Shown here: positions 22,049 to 34,603 of the stretch, one piece after another
Numbering within the stretch: the stretch's first letter is position 1
Layout of the letters: the number at the start of each line of letters is the position of its first letter
Assembly (NCBI GenBank): GCA_013339765.2
Contig: CM023449.1
Span: forward strand, 16,351,130-16,415,129
Length of the DNA stretch: 64,000 nucleotides
Reading direction: 5' to 3'
Source: Haemaphysalis longicornis
Taxonomy: Eukaryota; Arthropoda; Arachnida; Ixodida; Ixodidae
Program-made: the position numbers and the translations under genes
Notes under the pieces: generated by a model
Seen by the model: only the letters and a program-made list of their open reading frames with translations
Databases searched by the model: none
Told to the model about the DNA's origin: nothing

Positions 22049-25000
22049 ACAGAAAAAAAATTACCCCACCTTCCCGCGAGGGGAACCTGCGGAGATGCGA
22101 CGCATCTTGGGGGTTCACTTGGTGTTTCCGTTGGGTTGATTCTCTGATTGCGTGAAACGTGTGAGGACGAGTATGATGTATTCTTTATTTAACACGCGGC
22201 GTAACTGGAGCGTACGGCAGCGGCTTCACGTTGACGAAGTTCAGCATCGGCTGCTCGCTTCAACCGTTTGCGTTCGGTATCACGTTTAAAGTTCGGAATC
22301 GGCTGCTCGCTTCAATCGTTTGCGTTCAGCATCACGTTCACGCCGCTTCGCAGCCTTGTCTTCAGTGGTGCTAGCATTCCTGGGGGTTCACTTGGTGTTT
22401 CGTTGGGTTGATTCTCTAATTGCGTGAAACGTGTGAGGAACGCGTATGATGTATTCTTTATTTAACACGCGGCGTAACTGGAGCGTACGGCAGCGGCTTC
22501 ACGTTGACGAAGTTCACATCGGCTGCTCGCTTCAACCGTTTGCGTTCGGTATCACGTTTACGAAGTTCGGAATCGGCTGCTCGCTTCAATCGTTTGCGTT
22601 CAGCATCACGTTCACGCCGCTTCGCAGCCTTGTCTTCAGTGGTGCTAGCATTCCTGGGGGTTCACTTGGTGTTTCCGTTGGGTTGATTCTCTATTGCGTG
22701 AAACGTGTGAGGAACGCGTATGATGTATTCTTTATTTAACACGCGGCGTAACTGGAGCGTACGGCAGCGGCTTCACGTTGACGAAGTTCACATCGGCTGC
22801 TCGCTTCAACCGTTGCGTCGGTTCACGTTTGAGTTCGGAATCGGTGCTCGCTTAACTTGCGTTCAGTAGTTCACGCGTTGAGCCTTGTTTCAGTGGTGCT
22901 AGCTTCCTGGGGGTTCACTTGGTGTTTCCGTTGGGTTGATTCTCTAATTGCGTGAAACGTGTAGGAGCGTAGATGATTCTTTTTCACGGGCGTAATGAGC
23001 TACGGCAGCGGCTTCACGTTGCGTTCACATCGGTGCTGCTTCAACCGTTTGCTTCGGTTCACGTTTGAGTTCGGAATCGCTGCTCGCTTCAATGTTTGCG
23101 TTAGCATCACTTCACGCCGCTTGCAGCTTGTTTCGTGGGCTGCATTCCTGGGGGTTCACTTGGTGTCCGTTGGGTTGATTCTTATTCTAAACGTGTAGGA
23201 AGCGTAGATGTTCTTTATTTAACACGGCGTAACTGACGTGCAGCGCTTCACGTTGACGAAGTTCAACATCGGCTGCTCGCTTCAACCGTTTGCGTTCGGT
23301 ATCACGTTTACGAAGTTCGGAACGGCTGCTCGCTTCAATGTTTGCTTCGTCACTTCACGCCGCTTGAGCTTGTCTTATGGGCTGATCCTGGGGGTTCACT
23401 TGGTGTTTCCGTTGGGTTGATTCTCTATTGCGTAACGTGTGAGGAACGCGTTGATGTTTCTTATTTAACACGCGGCGTAACGGCGTACGCAGCGGCTTCA
23501 CGTTGACGAAGTTCAGCATCGGCTGCTCGCTTCAACCGTTTGCGTTCGGTATCACGTTTACGAAGTTCGGAATCGGCTGCTCGCTTCAATCGTTTGCGTT
23601 CAGCATCACGTTCACGCCGCTTCGCAGCCTTGTCTTCAGTGGTGCTAGCATTCCTGGGGGTTCACTTGGTGTTTCCGTTGGGTTGATTCTCTAATTGCGT
23701 GAAACGTGTGAGGAACGCGTATGATGTATTCTTTATTTAACACGCGGCGTAACTGGAGCGTACGGCAGCGGCTTCACGTTGACGAAGTTCAGCATCGGCT
23801 GCTCGCTTCAACCGTTTGCGTTCGGTATCACGTTTACGAAGTTCGGAATCGGCTGCTCGCTTCAATCGTTTGCGTTCAGCATCACGTTCACGCCGCTTCG
23901 CAGCCTTGTCTTCAGTGGTGCTAGCATTCCTGGGGGTTCACTTGGTGTTTCCGTTGGGTTGATTCTCTATTGCGTGAAACGTGTGAGGAACGCGTATGAT
24001 GTATTCTTTATTTAACACGCGGCGTAACTGGAGCGTACGGCAGCCTTCACGTTGACGAAGTTCAGCATCGGCTGCTCGCTTCAACCGTTTGCGTTCGGTA
24101 TCACGTTTACGAAGTTCGGAATCGGCTGCTCGCTTCAATCGTTTGCGTTCAGCATCACGTTCACGCCGCTTCGCAGCCTTGTCTTCAGTGGTGCTAGCAT
24201 TCCTGGGGGTTCACTTGGTGTTTCCGTTGGGTTGATTCTCTAATTGCGTGAAACGTGTGAGGAACGCGTATGATGTATTCTTTATTTAACACGCGGCGTA
24301 ACTGGGCGTACGGCAGCCTTCACGTTACGAAGTTCAGCATCGGCTGCTCGCTTCAACCGTTTGCGTTCGGTATCACGTTTACGAAGTTCGGAATCGGCTG
24401 CTCGCTTCAATCGTTTGCGTTCAGCATCACGTTCACGCCGCTTCGCAGCCTTGTCTTCAGTGGTGCTAGCATTCCTGGGGGTTCACTTGGTGTTTCCGTT
24501 GGGTTGATTCTCTAATTGCGTGAAACGTGTGAGGAACGCGTATGATGTATTCTTTATTTAACACGCGGCGTAACGGAGCGTACGGCAGGGTTCACGTTGA
24601 CGAAGTTCACATCGGCTGCTCGCTTCAACCGTTTGCGTTCGGTATCACGTTTACGAAGTTCGGAATCGGCTGCTCGCTTCAATCGTTTGCGTTCAGCATC
24701 ACGTTCACGCCGCTTCGCAGCCTTGTCTTCAGTGGTGCTAGCATTCCTGGGGGTTCACTTGGTGTTTCCGTTGGGTTGATTCTCTAATTGCGTGAAACGT
24801 GTGAGGAACGCGTATGATGTTTCTTTATTTAACACGCGGCGTAACTGGAGCGTACGGGCGCTTCACGTTGACGAAGTTCAGCATCGGCTGCTCGCTTCAA
24901 CCGTTTGCGTTCGGTATCACGTTTACGAAGTTCGGAATCGGCTGCTCGCTTAATCGTTTGCGTTCAGCATCACGTTCACGCCGCTTCGCAGCCTTGTCTT

Positions 25001-25899
25001 CAGTGGTTAGCATTCGGGGTTCACTTGGTGTTTCCGTTGGGTTGATTTCTAATTGCGTGAAACGTGTGAGGAACGCGTATGATGTATCTTTATTTACACG
25101 CGGCGTAACTGGAGCGTACGGCAGCGGCTTCACGTTGACGAAGTTCAGCATCGCTGCTCGCTTCAACCGTTTGCGTTCGGTATCACTTTACGAAGTTCGG
25201 AATCGGCTGCTCGCTTCAATCGTTTGCGTTCAGCATCACGTTCACGCCGCTTGCAGCCTTGTCTTCAGTGGTGCTAGCATTCGGGGGTTCACTTGGTGTT
25301 TCCGTTGGGTTGATTCTCTATCGAAACGTGTGAGGAACGCGTATGATGTATTCTTTATTTAACACGCGGCGTAACTGGAGCGTACGGCAGCGGCTTCACG
25401 TTGCGAAGTTCAGCATCGGCTGCCGCTTCACGTTTGCGTTCGGTATCACGTTCGAAGTTCGGAATCGGCTGCTCGCTTCATCGTTTGCGTTCAGCATACG
25501 TTCACGCCGCTTCGAGCCTTGTCTTCAGTGGTGCTAGCATTCCGGGGTTCACTTGGTGTTTCCGTTGGGTTGATTCTCTTCGTGAAACGTGTGAGGAACG
25601 CGTATGATGTATTCTTATTTAACACGCGGCGTAACTGGAGCGTACGGCAGCGGCTTCACGTTGCGAAGTTCAGCATCGGCTGCTCGCTTCAACGTTTGCG
25701 TTCGGTATCACGTTTACGAAGCGAACGGCTGCCGCTTCACGTTGCGTTCAGCATCACGTTCACCCGTTCGCGTTGTCTTCAGTTTAGCATTCGGGTTCGG
25801 TGTTTCCGTTGGGTTGATCTCACGTGAAACGTTGAGACGCGTATGATGTATTCTTTATTTAACCGCGGGTAACTGGAGCGTACGGAGCGGTTCACGTTG

Positions 25900-27290
25900 A
25901 CGAATTCACATCGGCTGCTCGCTTACGGCGCGGTTCACGTTTACGAAGTTCGGAATCGGCTGCTCGCTTAATCGTTTGCGTTCAGCATCACGTTCACGCC
26001 GTTCGCAGCCTTGCTTCAGTGGTGCTAGCATCCGGGGTCACTTGGTGTTTCGTGGGTTGATTCCTATTGCGTGAACTTGGGAACCGTTGAGTATTCTTTA
26101 TTTAAACGCGTAAGGAGCGTAGGACGGCTTCTTGACGAACACTCGGCTGCTCGCTTACGGCGCGGTTCACGTTTACGAAGTTCGGAATCGGCTGCTCGCT
26201 TCAATCGTTTGCGTTCAGCATCACGTTCACGCCGTTCGCAGCCTGTCTTCAGTGGTGCTAGCATCCGGGGTCACTTGGTGTTTCCGTGGGTTGATTCTCT
26301 TGCGTGAAACTTGGGAACCGTTGAGTATTCTTTATTTGCGCGTAACTGGAGGTACGGCAGCGGCTTCAGTTGACAAGCAGCATCGGTGCGTACGGCGCGG
26401 TTCACGTTTACGAAGTTCGGAATCGGCTGCTCGCTTCAATCGTTTGCGTTCAGCATCACGTTCACGCCGTTCGCAGCCTGTCTTCAGTGGTGCTAGCATC
26501 CGGGGTCACTTGGTGTTTCCGTGGGTTGATTCCTTTGCGTGAACTTGGGAACCGTTGATTATTCTTTATTTAAACGCGGCGTAAGGAGCGTAGGACGGCT
26601 TCTTGACAACACTCGGCTGCTCGCTTACGGCGCGGTTCACGTTTACGAAGTTCGGAATCGGCTGCTCGCTTAATCGTTTGCGTTCAGCATCACGTTCACG
26701 CCGTTCGCAGCCTTGCTTCAGTGGTGCTAGCATCCGGGGTCACGGCCGTTGGGTTGTCTTAATTGCTGAAACGTGTGGGAACGCTTGATGTTTCTTTATT
26801 TAAACGCGCGTAACTGGAGGTACGGCAGGGTTCCTTGAAGTTACACGCGCCGTAACCGTTTGCGCGGTTCACGTTTACGAAGTTCGGAATCGGCTGCTCG
26901 CTTCAATCGTTTGCGTTCAGCATCACGTTCACGCCGTTCGCAGCCTTGCTTCAGTGGTGCTAGCATCCTGGGGTTCACTTGGTGTTTCCGTGGGTTGATT
27001 CCTAATTGCGTGAAACGTTGGGAACGCGTTGATTATTCTTTATTTAAACGGGCGTAACGGCGTAGGAGCGGCTTCATTGAACACTCGGCTGCTCGCTTAC
27101 GGCGCGGTTCACGTTTACGAAGTTCGGAATCGGCTGCTCGCTTAATCGTTTGCGTTCAGCATCACGTTCACGCCGTTCGCAGCCTGTCTTCAGTGGTGCT
27201 AGCATCCGGGGTCACTTGGTGTTTCCGTGGGTTGATTCCTTTGCGTGAAACTTGGGAACCGTTGATTATTCTTTATTTAAACGCGGCGTA
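25900..27290 (-). repeat. Shortened satellite subfamily, ~237-bp units
   Basis: Consecutive units share the same deletions: CGCTTACGGCGCGGTTCACG recurs at about 25921, 26153, 26388, 26627 and 27094, and CTTGGGAACCGTTGA recurs between them. Shared derived deletions suggest local amplification of a decayed monomer. Confidence 0.65.
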
Positions 27291-27510
27291 ACGGCGTACG
27301 GACGTTCACGTGACGAAGTTCAGCATCGGCTGCCGCTTCACGTTGCGTTCGGATCACGTTTCGGTTCAACGGCTGCTCGTTCACGTTTGGTTCGAATCCG
27401 CCGCTTCCAGCCTTGCTTCAGGGTCACTTCCGGGGGTTCACTTGTGTTCCGTGGGTTGATTCCTGGGTAACTTGGGACCGTTGGTATTCTTTATTTAACA
27501 CGCGTAATGG

Positions 27511-28150
27511 ACTAGCAGCGGCTTACTTGACGAAGTCAGCGGCTTCCTTCAAGTTCTTCGGTCCGTTTCAAGTTGGATCGGTCCGTTCAAGTTCGTTCGC
27601 TCCGTTCACGCGCTTCGCACCTTCTCGTTGCAGCTTCCTGGGGTTCACTTGGGTTTCCTTGGTGTTTCATTGGTGAAACTGTGGGAACCGTGTGATAACG
27701 CGGGTACTGATACCAGCGGCTTACTTGAGAGTTCGCACGGCTCCGTTCAAGTTTGCTCGGTTCCGTTCAAGTTGGATCGGTCCGTTCAAGTTTGGTTCGC
27801 TCCGTTCACCCGTTCGCAGCTCTTCAGGGCTGCATCCTGGGTTCATTGGTGTTTCCTGGGGTTCCTTGGTGAACGTGGGGAACCTATGGTATCTTTTTTA
27901 AACCGCGTAATGGACTAGCAGCGGCTTACTGGAGTTCGCACGGCTCCGTTCAAGTTCGTTCGGTCCGTTTCAAGTTGGATCGGTCCGTTCAAGTTCGTTC
28001 GCTCCGTTCACGCGCTTCGCACCTTCTCGTTGCAGCTTCCTGGGGGTTCACTTGGGTTTCCTTGGTGTTTCATTGGTGAAACTGTGGGAACCGTTGAGAT
28101 CTTTAAGGTACTGATACCAGCGGCTTACTGGAGTTAGCACGGCTTCCTTC
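27511..28150 (-). repeat. Higher-order dimer inside the satellite, ~403-bp period
   Basis: Two unlike ~200-bp units alternate. ACTAGCAGCGGCTTAC occurs at 27511 and 27914; TACCAGCGGCTTAC at 27711 and 28114. The spacing is 403 in both cases, and intervening segments such as AAGTTGGATCGGTCCGTTC repeat at the same offset. Confidence 0.7.
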
Positions 28151-28279
28151 AAGTTTGCTCGGTTCCGTTTCAACGGTGGCTTCGTTCACGTTTGGTTCGA
28201 TCGTCGCCGCTTCATTGTTTCGTGGCTACTTCCGGGGTTCACTTGTTTTCCGTGGTGCTCATTCCTGGGGGTTCACTTG

Positions 28280-31200
28280 GTGTTTCCGTTGGGTTGATTC
28301 TCTGATTGCGTGAAACGTGTGAGGACGCGTATGATGTATTCTTTATTTAACACGCGGCGTAACTGGAGCGTACGGCAGCGGCTTCACGTTGACGAAGTTC
28401 AACATCGGCTGCTCGCTTCAACCGTTTGCGTTCGGTATCACGTTTACGAAGTTCGGAATCGGCCTGCTCGCTTTAATCGTTTGCGTTCAGCATCACGTTC
28501 ACGCCGCTTCGCAGCCTTGTCTTCAGTGGTGCTAGCATTCCTGGGGGTTCACTTGGTGTTTCCGTTGGGTTGATTCTCTGATTGCGTGAAACGTGTGAGG
28601 AAACGCGTATGATGTATTCTTTATTTAACACGCGGCGTAACTGGAGCGTACGGCAGCGGCTTCACGTTGACGAAGTTCAACATCGGCTGCTCGCTTCAAC
28701 CGTTTGCGTTCGGTATCACGTTTACGAAGTTCGGAATCGGCTGCTCGCTTTAATCGTTTGCGTTCAGCATCACGTTCACGCCGCTTCGCAGCCTTGTCTT
28801 CAGTGTGCTAGCATTCCTGGGGGTTCACTTGGTGTTTCCGTTGGGTTGATTCTCTGATTGCGTGAAACGTGTGAGGAACGCGTATGATGTATTCTTTATT
28901 TAACACGCGGCGTAACTGGAGCGTACGGCAGCGGCTTCACGTTGACGAAGTTCAACATCGGCTGCTCGCTTCAACCGTTTGCGTTCGGTATCACGTTTAC
29001 GAAGTTCGGAATCGGCTGCTCGCTTTAATCGTTTGCGTTCAGCATCACGTTCACGCCGCTTCGCAGCCTTGTCTTCAGTGGTGCTAGCATTCCTGGGGGT
29101 TCACTTGGTGTTTCCGTTGGGTTGATTCTCTAATTGCGTGAAACGTGTGAGGAACGCGTATGATGTATTCTTTATTTAACACGCGGCGTACTGGAGCGTA
29201 CGGCAGCGGCTTCACGTTGACGAGTTCAACATCGGCTGCTCGCTTCAACCGTTTGCGTTCGGTATCACGTTTACGAAGTTCGGAATCGGCTGCTCGCTTT
29301 AAATCGTTTGCGTTCAGCATCACGTTCACGCCGCTTCGCAGCCTTGTCTTCAGTGGTGCTAGCATTCCTGGGGGTTCACTTGGTGTTTCCGTTGGGTTGA
29401 TTCTCTGATTGCGTGAAACGTGTGAGGAACGCGTATGATGTATTCTTTATTTAACACGCGGCGTAACTGGAGCGTACGGCAGCGGCTTCACGTTGACGAA
29501 GTTCAACATCGGCTGCTCGCTTCAACCGTTTGCGTTCGGTATCACGTTTACGAAGTTCGGAATCGGCTGCTCGCTTTAATCGTTTGCGTTCAGCATCACG
29601 TTCACGCCGCTTCGCAGCCTTGTCTTCAGTGGTGCTAGCATTCCTGGGGGTTCACTTGGTGTTTCCGTTGGGTTGATTCTCTGATTGCGTGAAACGTGTG
29701 AGGAACGCGTATGATGTATTCTTTATTTAACACGCGGCGTAACTGGAGCGTACGGCAGCGGCTTCACGTTGACGAAGTTCAACATCGGCTGCTCGCTTCA
29801 ACCGTTTGCGTTCGGTATCACGTTTACGAAGTTCGGAATCGGCTGCTCGCTTTAATCGTTGCGTTCAGCATCACGTTCACGCCGCTTCGCAGCCTTGTCT
29901 TCAGTGGTGCTAGCATTCCTGGGGGTTCACTTGGTGTTTCCGTTGGGTTGATTCTCTAATTGCGTGAAACGTGTGAGGAACGCGTATGATGTATTCTTTA
30001 TTTAACACGCGGCGTAACTGGAGCGTACGGGCAGCGGCTTCACGTTGACGAAGTTCAACATCGGCTGCTCGCTTCAAACCGTTTGCGTTCGGTATCACGT
30101 TTACGAAGTTCGGAATCGCTGCTCGCTTTAAATCGTTTGCGTTCAGCATCACGTTCACGCCGCTTCGCAGCCTTGTCTTCAGTGGTGCTAGCATTCCTGG
30201 GGGTTCACTTGGTGTTTCCGTTGGGTTGATTCTCTAATTGCGTGAAACGTGTGAGGAACGCGTATGATGTATTCTTTATTTAACACGCCGGCGTAACTGG
30301 AGCGTACGGCAGCGGCTTCACGTTGACGAAGTTCAACATCGGCTGCTCGCTTCAAACCGTTTGCGTTCGGTATCACGTTTACGAAGTTCGGAATCGGCTG
30401 CTCGCTTTAATCGTTTGCGTTCAGCATCACGTTCACGCCGCTTCGCAGCCTTGTCTTCAGTGGTGCTAGCATTCCTGGGGGTTCACTTGGTGTTTCCGTT
30501 GGGTTGATTCTCTGATTGCGTGAAACGTGTGAGGAACGCGTATGATGTATTCTTTATTTAACACGCGGCGTAACTGGAGCGTACGGCAGCGGCTTCACGT
30601 TGACGAAGTTCAACATCGGCTGCTCGCTTCAAAACCGTTTGCGTTCGGTATCACGTTTACGAAGTTCGGAATCGGCTGCTCGCTTTAATCGTTTGCGTTC
30701 AGCATCACGTTCACGCCGCTTCGCAGCCTTGTCTTCAGTGGTGCTAGCATTCCTGGGGGTTCACTTGTGTTTTCCGTTGGGTTGATTCTCTGAATTGCGT
30801 GAAACGTGTGAGGAACGCGGTATGATGTATTCTTTATTAACACGCGGCGTAACTGGAGCGTACGGCATCGGCTTCACGTTGACGAAAGTTCAACATCGGC
30901 TGCTCGCTTCAACCGTTTGCGTTCGGTATCACGTTTACGAAGTTCGGAATCGGCTGCTCGCTTTAATCGTTTGCGTTCAGCATCACGTTCACGCCGCTTC
31001 GCAGCCTTGTCTTCAGTGGTGGCTAGCATTCCTGGGGGTTCACTTGGTGTTCCGTTGGGTTGATTCTCTAATTGCGTGAAACGTGTGAGGAACGCGTATG
31101 ATGTATTCTTTATTTAAAACACGCGGCGTACTGGAGCGTACGCAGCGGCTTCACGTTGACGAAGTTCAACATCGGCTGCTCGCTTCAACCGTTTGCGTTC

Positions 31201-32793
31201 GGTATCACGTTTACGAAGTTTCGGAATCGGCTGCTCGCTTAATCGTTTGCGTTCAGCATCACGTTCACGCCGCTTCGCAGCCTTGTCTTCAGTGGTGCTA
31301 GCATTCCTGGGGGTTCACTTGGTGTTTCCGTTGGGTTGATTCTCTAATTGCGTGAAACGTGTGAGGAACGCGTATGATGTATTCTTTATTTAACACGCGG
31401 CGTAACTGGAGCGTACGGCAGCGGCTTCACGTTGACGAAGTTCAACATCGGCTGCTCGCTTCAACCGTTTGCGTTCGGTATCACGTTTACGAAGTTCGGA
31501 ATCGGCTGCTCGCTTTAATCGTTTGCGTTCAGCATCACGTTCACGCCGCTTCGCAGCCTTGTCTTCAGTGGTGCTAGCATTCCTGGGGGTTCACTTGGTG
31601 TTTCCGTTGGGTTGATTCTCTGATTGCGTGAAACGTGTGAGGAACGCGTATGATGTATTCTTTATTTAACACGCGGCGTAACTGGAGCGTACGGCAGCGG
31701 CTTCACGTTGACGAAGTTCAACATCGGCTGCTCGCTTCAACCGTTTGCGTTCGGTATCACGTTTACGAAGTTCGGAATCGGCTGCTCGCTTTAATCGTTT
31801 GCGTTCAGCATCACGTTCACGCCGCTTCGCAGCCTTGTCTTCAGTGGTGCTAGCATTCCTGGGGGTTCACTTGGTGTTTCCGTTGGGTTGATTCTCTGAT
31901 TGCGTGAAACGTGTGAGGAACGCGTATGATGTATTCTTTATTTAACACGCGGCGTAACTGGAGCGTACGGCAGCGGCTTCAACGTTGACGAAGTTCAACA
32001 TCGGCTGCTCGCTTCAACCGTTTGCGTTCGGTATCACGTTTACGAAGTTCGGAATCGGCTGCTCGCTTTAATCGTTTGCGTTCAGCATCACGTTCACGCC
32101 GCTTCGCAGCCTTGTCTTCAGTGGGTGCTAGCATTCCTGGGGGTTCACTTGGTGTTTCCGTTGGGTTGATTCTCTGATTGCGTGAAACGTGTGAGGAACG
32201 CGTATGATGTATTCTTATTTAACACGCGGCGTAACTGGAGCGTACGGCAGCGGCTTCACGTTGACGAAGTTCAACATCGGCTGCTCGCTTCAACCGTTTG
32301 CGTTCTGGTTATCACGTTTACGAAGTTCGGAATCGGCTGCTCGCTTTAATCGTTTGCGTTCAGCATCACGTTCACGCCGCTTCGCAGCCTTGTCTTCAGT
32401 GGGTGCTAGCATTCCTGGGGGTTCACTTGGTGTTTCCGTTGGGTTGATTCTCTGATTGCGTGAAACGTGTGAGGAACGCGTATGATGTATTCTGTATTTA
32501 ACCACGCGGCGTAACTGGAGCGTACGGGCAGCGGCTTCACGTTGACGAAGTTCAACCATCGGCTGCTCGCTTCAACCGTTTGCGTTCGGGATCACTTTAC
32601 GAAGTTCGGAATCGGCTGCTCGCCTTTAATCGTTTGCGTTCAGCATCACGTTCACGCCGCTTCGCAGCCTTGTCTTCAGTGGTGCTAGCATTCCTGGGGG
32701 TTCACTTGGTGTTTCCGTTGGGTTGATTCTCTAATTGCGTGAAACGTGTGAGGAATGCGTATGATGTATTCTTTATTTAACACGCCGCGTAAC
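28280..32793 (-). repeat. Homogeneous satellite block
   Basis: About 16 nearly identical 276-bp units. Most differences are single-base gains in homopolymers, for example extra A or G near 29301, 30077 and 30630. Recent homogenisation or expansion is the simplest reading. Confidence 0.8.
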
Positions 32794-32925
32794 GTTAACG
32801 ATGACGGCCTTGTGGTCGCTGAAGTGTACGGGTAGTGGATGGTGAAGTAACGGGACCACCGTGCAATTTGCAGCGAAGATCAAGTCTATGCACGGGCCCG
32901 AAATTCGAACGCCGTTGCTGGAACG
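32773..32925 (-). pseudogene. C-terminal end of an endonuclease (EEP superfamily), Helentron-like
   Basis: About 50 codons ending in TAA at 32773-32775. CIDLIF (32875-32892) and FSDHKAVIVNV (SDHK at 32809-32820) match the end of exonuclease-endonuclease-phosphatase domains. The CIDLIF...SDHKAV pattern resembles the endonuclease at the end of Helentron replicase-helicase proteins; non-LTR endonucleases also end in SDH. Upstream it runs into a CCAAG microsatellite and is lost. The stop codon region GTTAAATAAAG is shared with every satellite unit. Confidence 0.6.
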
Positions 32926-32967
32926 ACCGCGGCTATGACGCAACGTGGCGCGGCTATGACGCAACAC

Positions 32968-33045
32968 AATCCAACAAAATCCAATCCAAGCCAATCCAAG
33001 CCAAGCCAAGCCAAGCCAAGCCAAGCCAATCGAATCCAATCCAAT
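32968..33045. repeat. CCAAG/CCAAT microsatellite
   Basis: Repeated CCAAT and CCAAG pentamers, with seven or more CCAAG in a row around 32995-33027. Confidence 0.9.
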
Positions 33046-33735
33046 GCCCCTCGCGAGAGAATGTTCGCTATCGGAGAGGAGAGGGGGTGAGCGGCGGAGA
33101 GCGCAGCTCGCACGGCGAGGAGAATGGGGGAGAGGCGTGGACGGACAACAACAACGCCGTATGGAGGGACAAGGCGAGTGAATGAGATGCAGTCGCATCT
33201 AAAATCTTTTATGTAGCCGAATGTCTTGCGGCCGCACCTGGTCTCGTTCAGATTCTGCATCACGCTTGCGTGGCGAAACGTTGTCACACGCTCCTTTCAG
33301 GTCTAGGGTGGCGCGTGCCTCTTGCGGCGCGTGCCACTTGCACATCGCTATTTATATTTAGTTTGTATGGCACCGTTATACGTATGAACGTTAAACACTG
33401 GATCGCACGCGCAGGAACAGTGCGTAAATCCGACGAAACCACAGGCGCTCGCAAACCATCCTTGCCAACGAAACCAAACGGGTTGTCAGCGAATCGTTTG
33501 GTGAACACACGGTCCGCTGCAGCGAAAGGAGCAGCGGACCGCCTCACAAGCGCGACATCCGCAAGTCGGCGTCGATCTTACTCCGTGGTCGTTGACTTAC
33601 AGGCTTCTCCGCAGGTATCGCTGCGCGTCCCCCGTACACGGAGGCGCGCTGGCATATAAGCTCCAGCTGTTGAGGCTCATTAGCGCCATGATGCACTACT
33701 TCGTTTCCATTCTTCTAGACGGCAGCAGCATCTGA
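33046..33735. other. Unrecognised DNA
   Basis: Several open frames, none with a recognisable motif. A short inverted repeat (GGTCCGCTGC...GCAGCGGACC) lies at 33509-33540. Confidence 0.4.
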
Positions 33736-33737
33736 AG

Positions 33738-33965
33738 GGAAGGATATAAGGCGCGTGTGTCATCAAGTTCACGCGTCGTTTCATAGCGCAATCGGGAGCG
33801 TGTTTCGTATCTCCCGATGCGGTGGAAGAGCTCGTGGTTCAAATCCCGGCGCAGCCGCATCAATATTAGTTTTTCTGGCGATGTCGTTTCCGTGACGGAT
33901 GTGACATCAACCAGATATTGGTGGACCCCGGCATAGAACACTTTCGTGTTAAAAAAGAAGTCCAA
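33738..33965 (+). repeat. tRNA-headed short repeat, SINE-B copy 2
   Basis: GGATATAAGGCGCGTG (about 33742) then, about 40 bases on, a tRNA-like body with A-box-like CATAGCGCAATCGGGAGCG and B box GGTTCAAATCC (33836-33846), ending GGCGCAGCC, and a T-rich tail. The upstream module matches copies at 3.1 and 48.7 kb while the tRNA-like body does not. Confidence 0.55.
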
Positions 33966-34603
33966 AGACACCTACGCACTTCTTATATGTTATGAGTGTG
34001 ATGGCAGTTCAATACTTAACCTTTATTGTTTACAAATCGCGATCTCCAAAGACTTTGAAATTTAGCAGCTTGAGACGCATTTCAGTGCGATTCGCCATAA
34101 TGCTTTCGAATGGCTTCGATCTGTCTCTTGCACTTTCCGTTGCTGTCATTCCTACCGCCGTGTAATGGCACACTCAACGGTGATGGTAACTTGCGCTGCT
34201 TGTCTGCTTGCACATGTATCTGCGTTCTTGGGCGACTTTTATCAATGCCGTATGGGCGTCAACAGCCACCTCTCGATGCTGTCCAGCCTGAGCTCGCGCT
34301 AAGAAACACGATGTGTTACGGAATGCTTTGTGAGAGAAAAAGTTCTCACCACGCATTGTCTTATCCCTCCTACGTTGTCTTACGCAACGGGCAGTGTGTA
34401 TCCCCAAGTTCGTCGTCGCATCGAGTCGACAGGATATAAGTCTAATGTGAATGTTTCCGTTCAGTTCAACAGACTACTCATCTGCAAAGTTGAATGGCTT
34501 TCATACGGCCAAGCGAAAGCACTGCTAGAATGTGTTTTACTCTTCCCCGATCGCGTTATCCTAGGGCCGTCGGCATGAATGCGTGTGTGCCGTGGCTTCG
34601 GTT
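33966..34603. other. Unrecognised DNA
   Basis: No motif seen. The right part may belong to the LTR that follows, whose start I could not fix. Confidence 0.35.

Larger units (their letters stand above)
22108..32793 (-). repeat. Satellite array, about 40 units of 276 bp, Helentron-derived (inferred)
   Basis: Head-to-tail units, all one orientation. Intact units are 272-277 bp (landmark TATGATGTATTCTTTATTT at 28884, 29160, 29435, 29711). Inside each unit a 54-bp sub-repeat occurs almost three times. On the minus strand the sub-repeat encodes an 18-residue basic repeat (RDAERKRLKRAADSELRK type), followed by a stop and AATAAA. No ATG starts this frame and most units carry frame breaks, so it is probably not translated. 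The right edge merges with the end of an endonuclease coding fragment that uses the same GTGTTAAATAAAG terminus. Quality varies: 22108-22800, 23470-25090 and 28280-32793 are regular, the rest degraded. Confidence 0.9.

Noticed and set aside
22108..32793. CRISPR array
   Set aside because: Units are 276 bp with continuous homology and no unique spacers; this is a satellite.
22108..32793. A family of small protein genes on the plus strand starting ATGATGTATTC
   Set aside because: The plus-strand frames are by-products of repetition, break at random between units and show no protein-like features.
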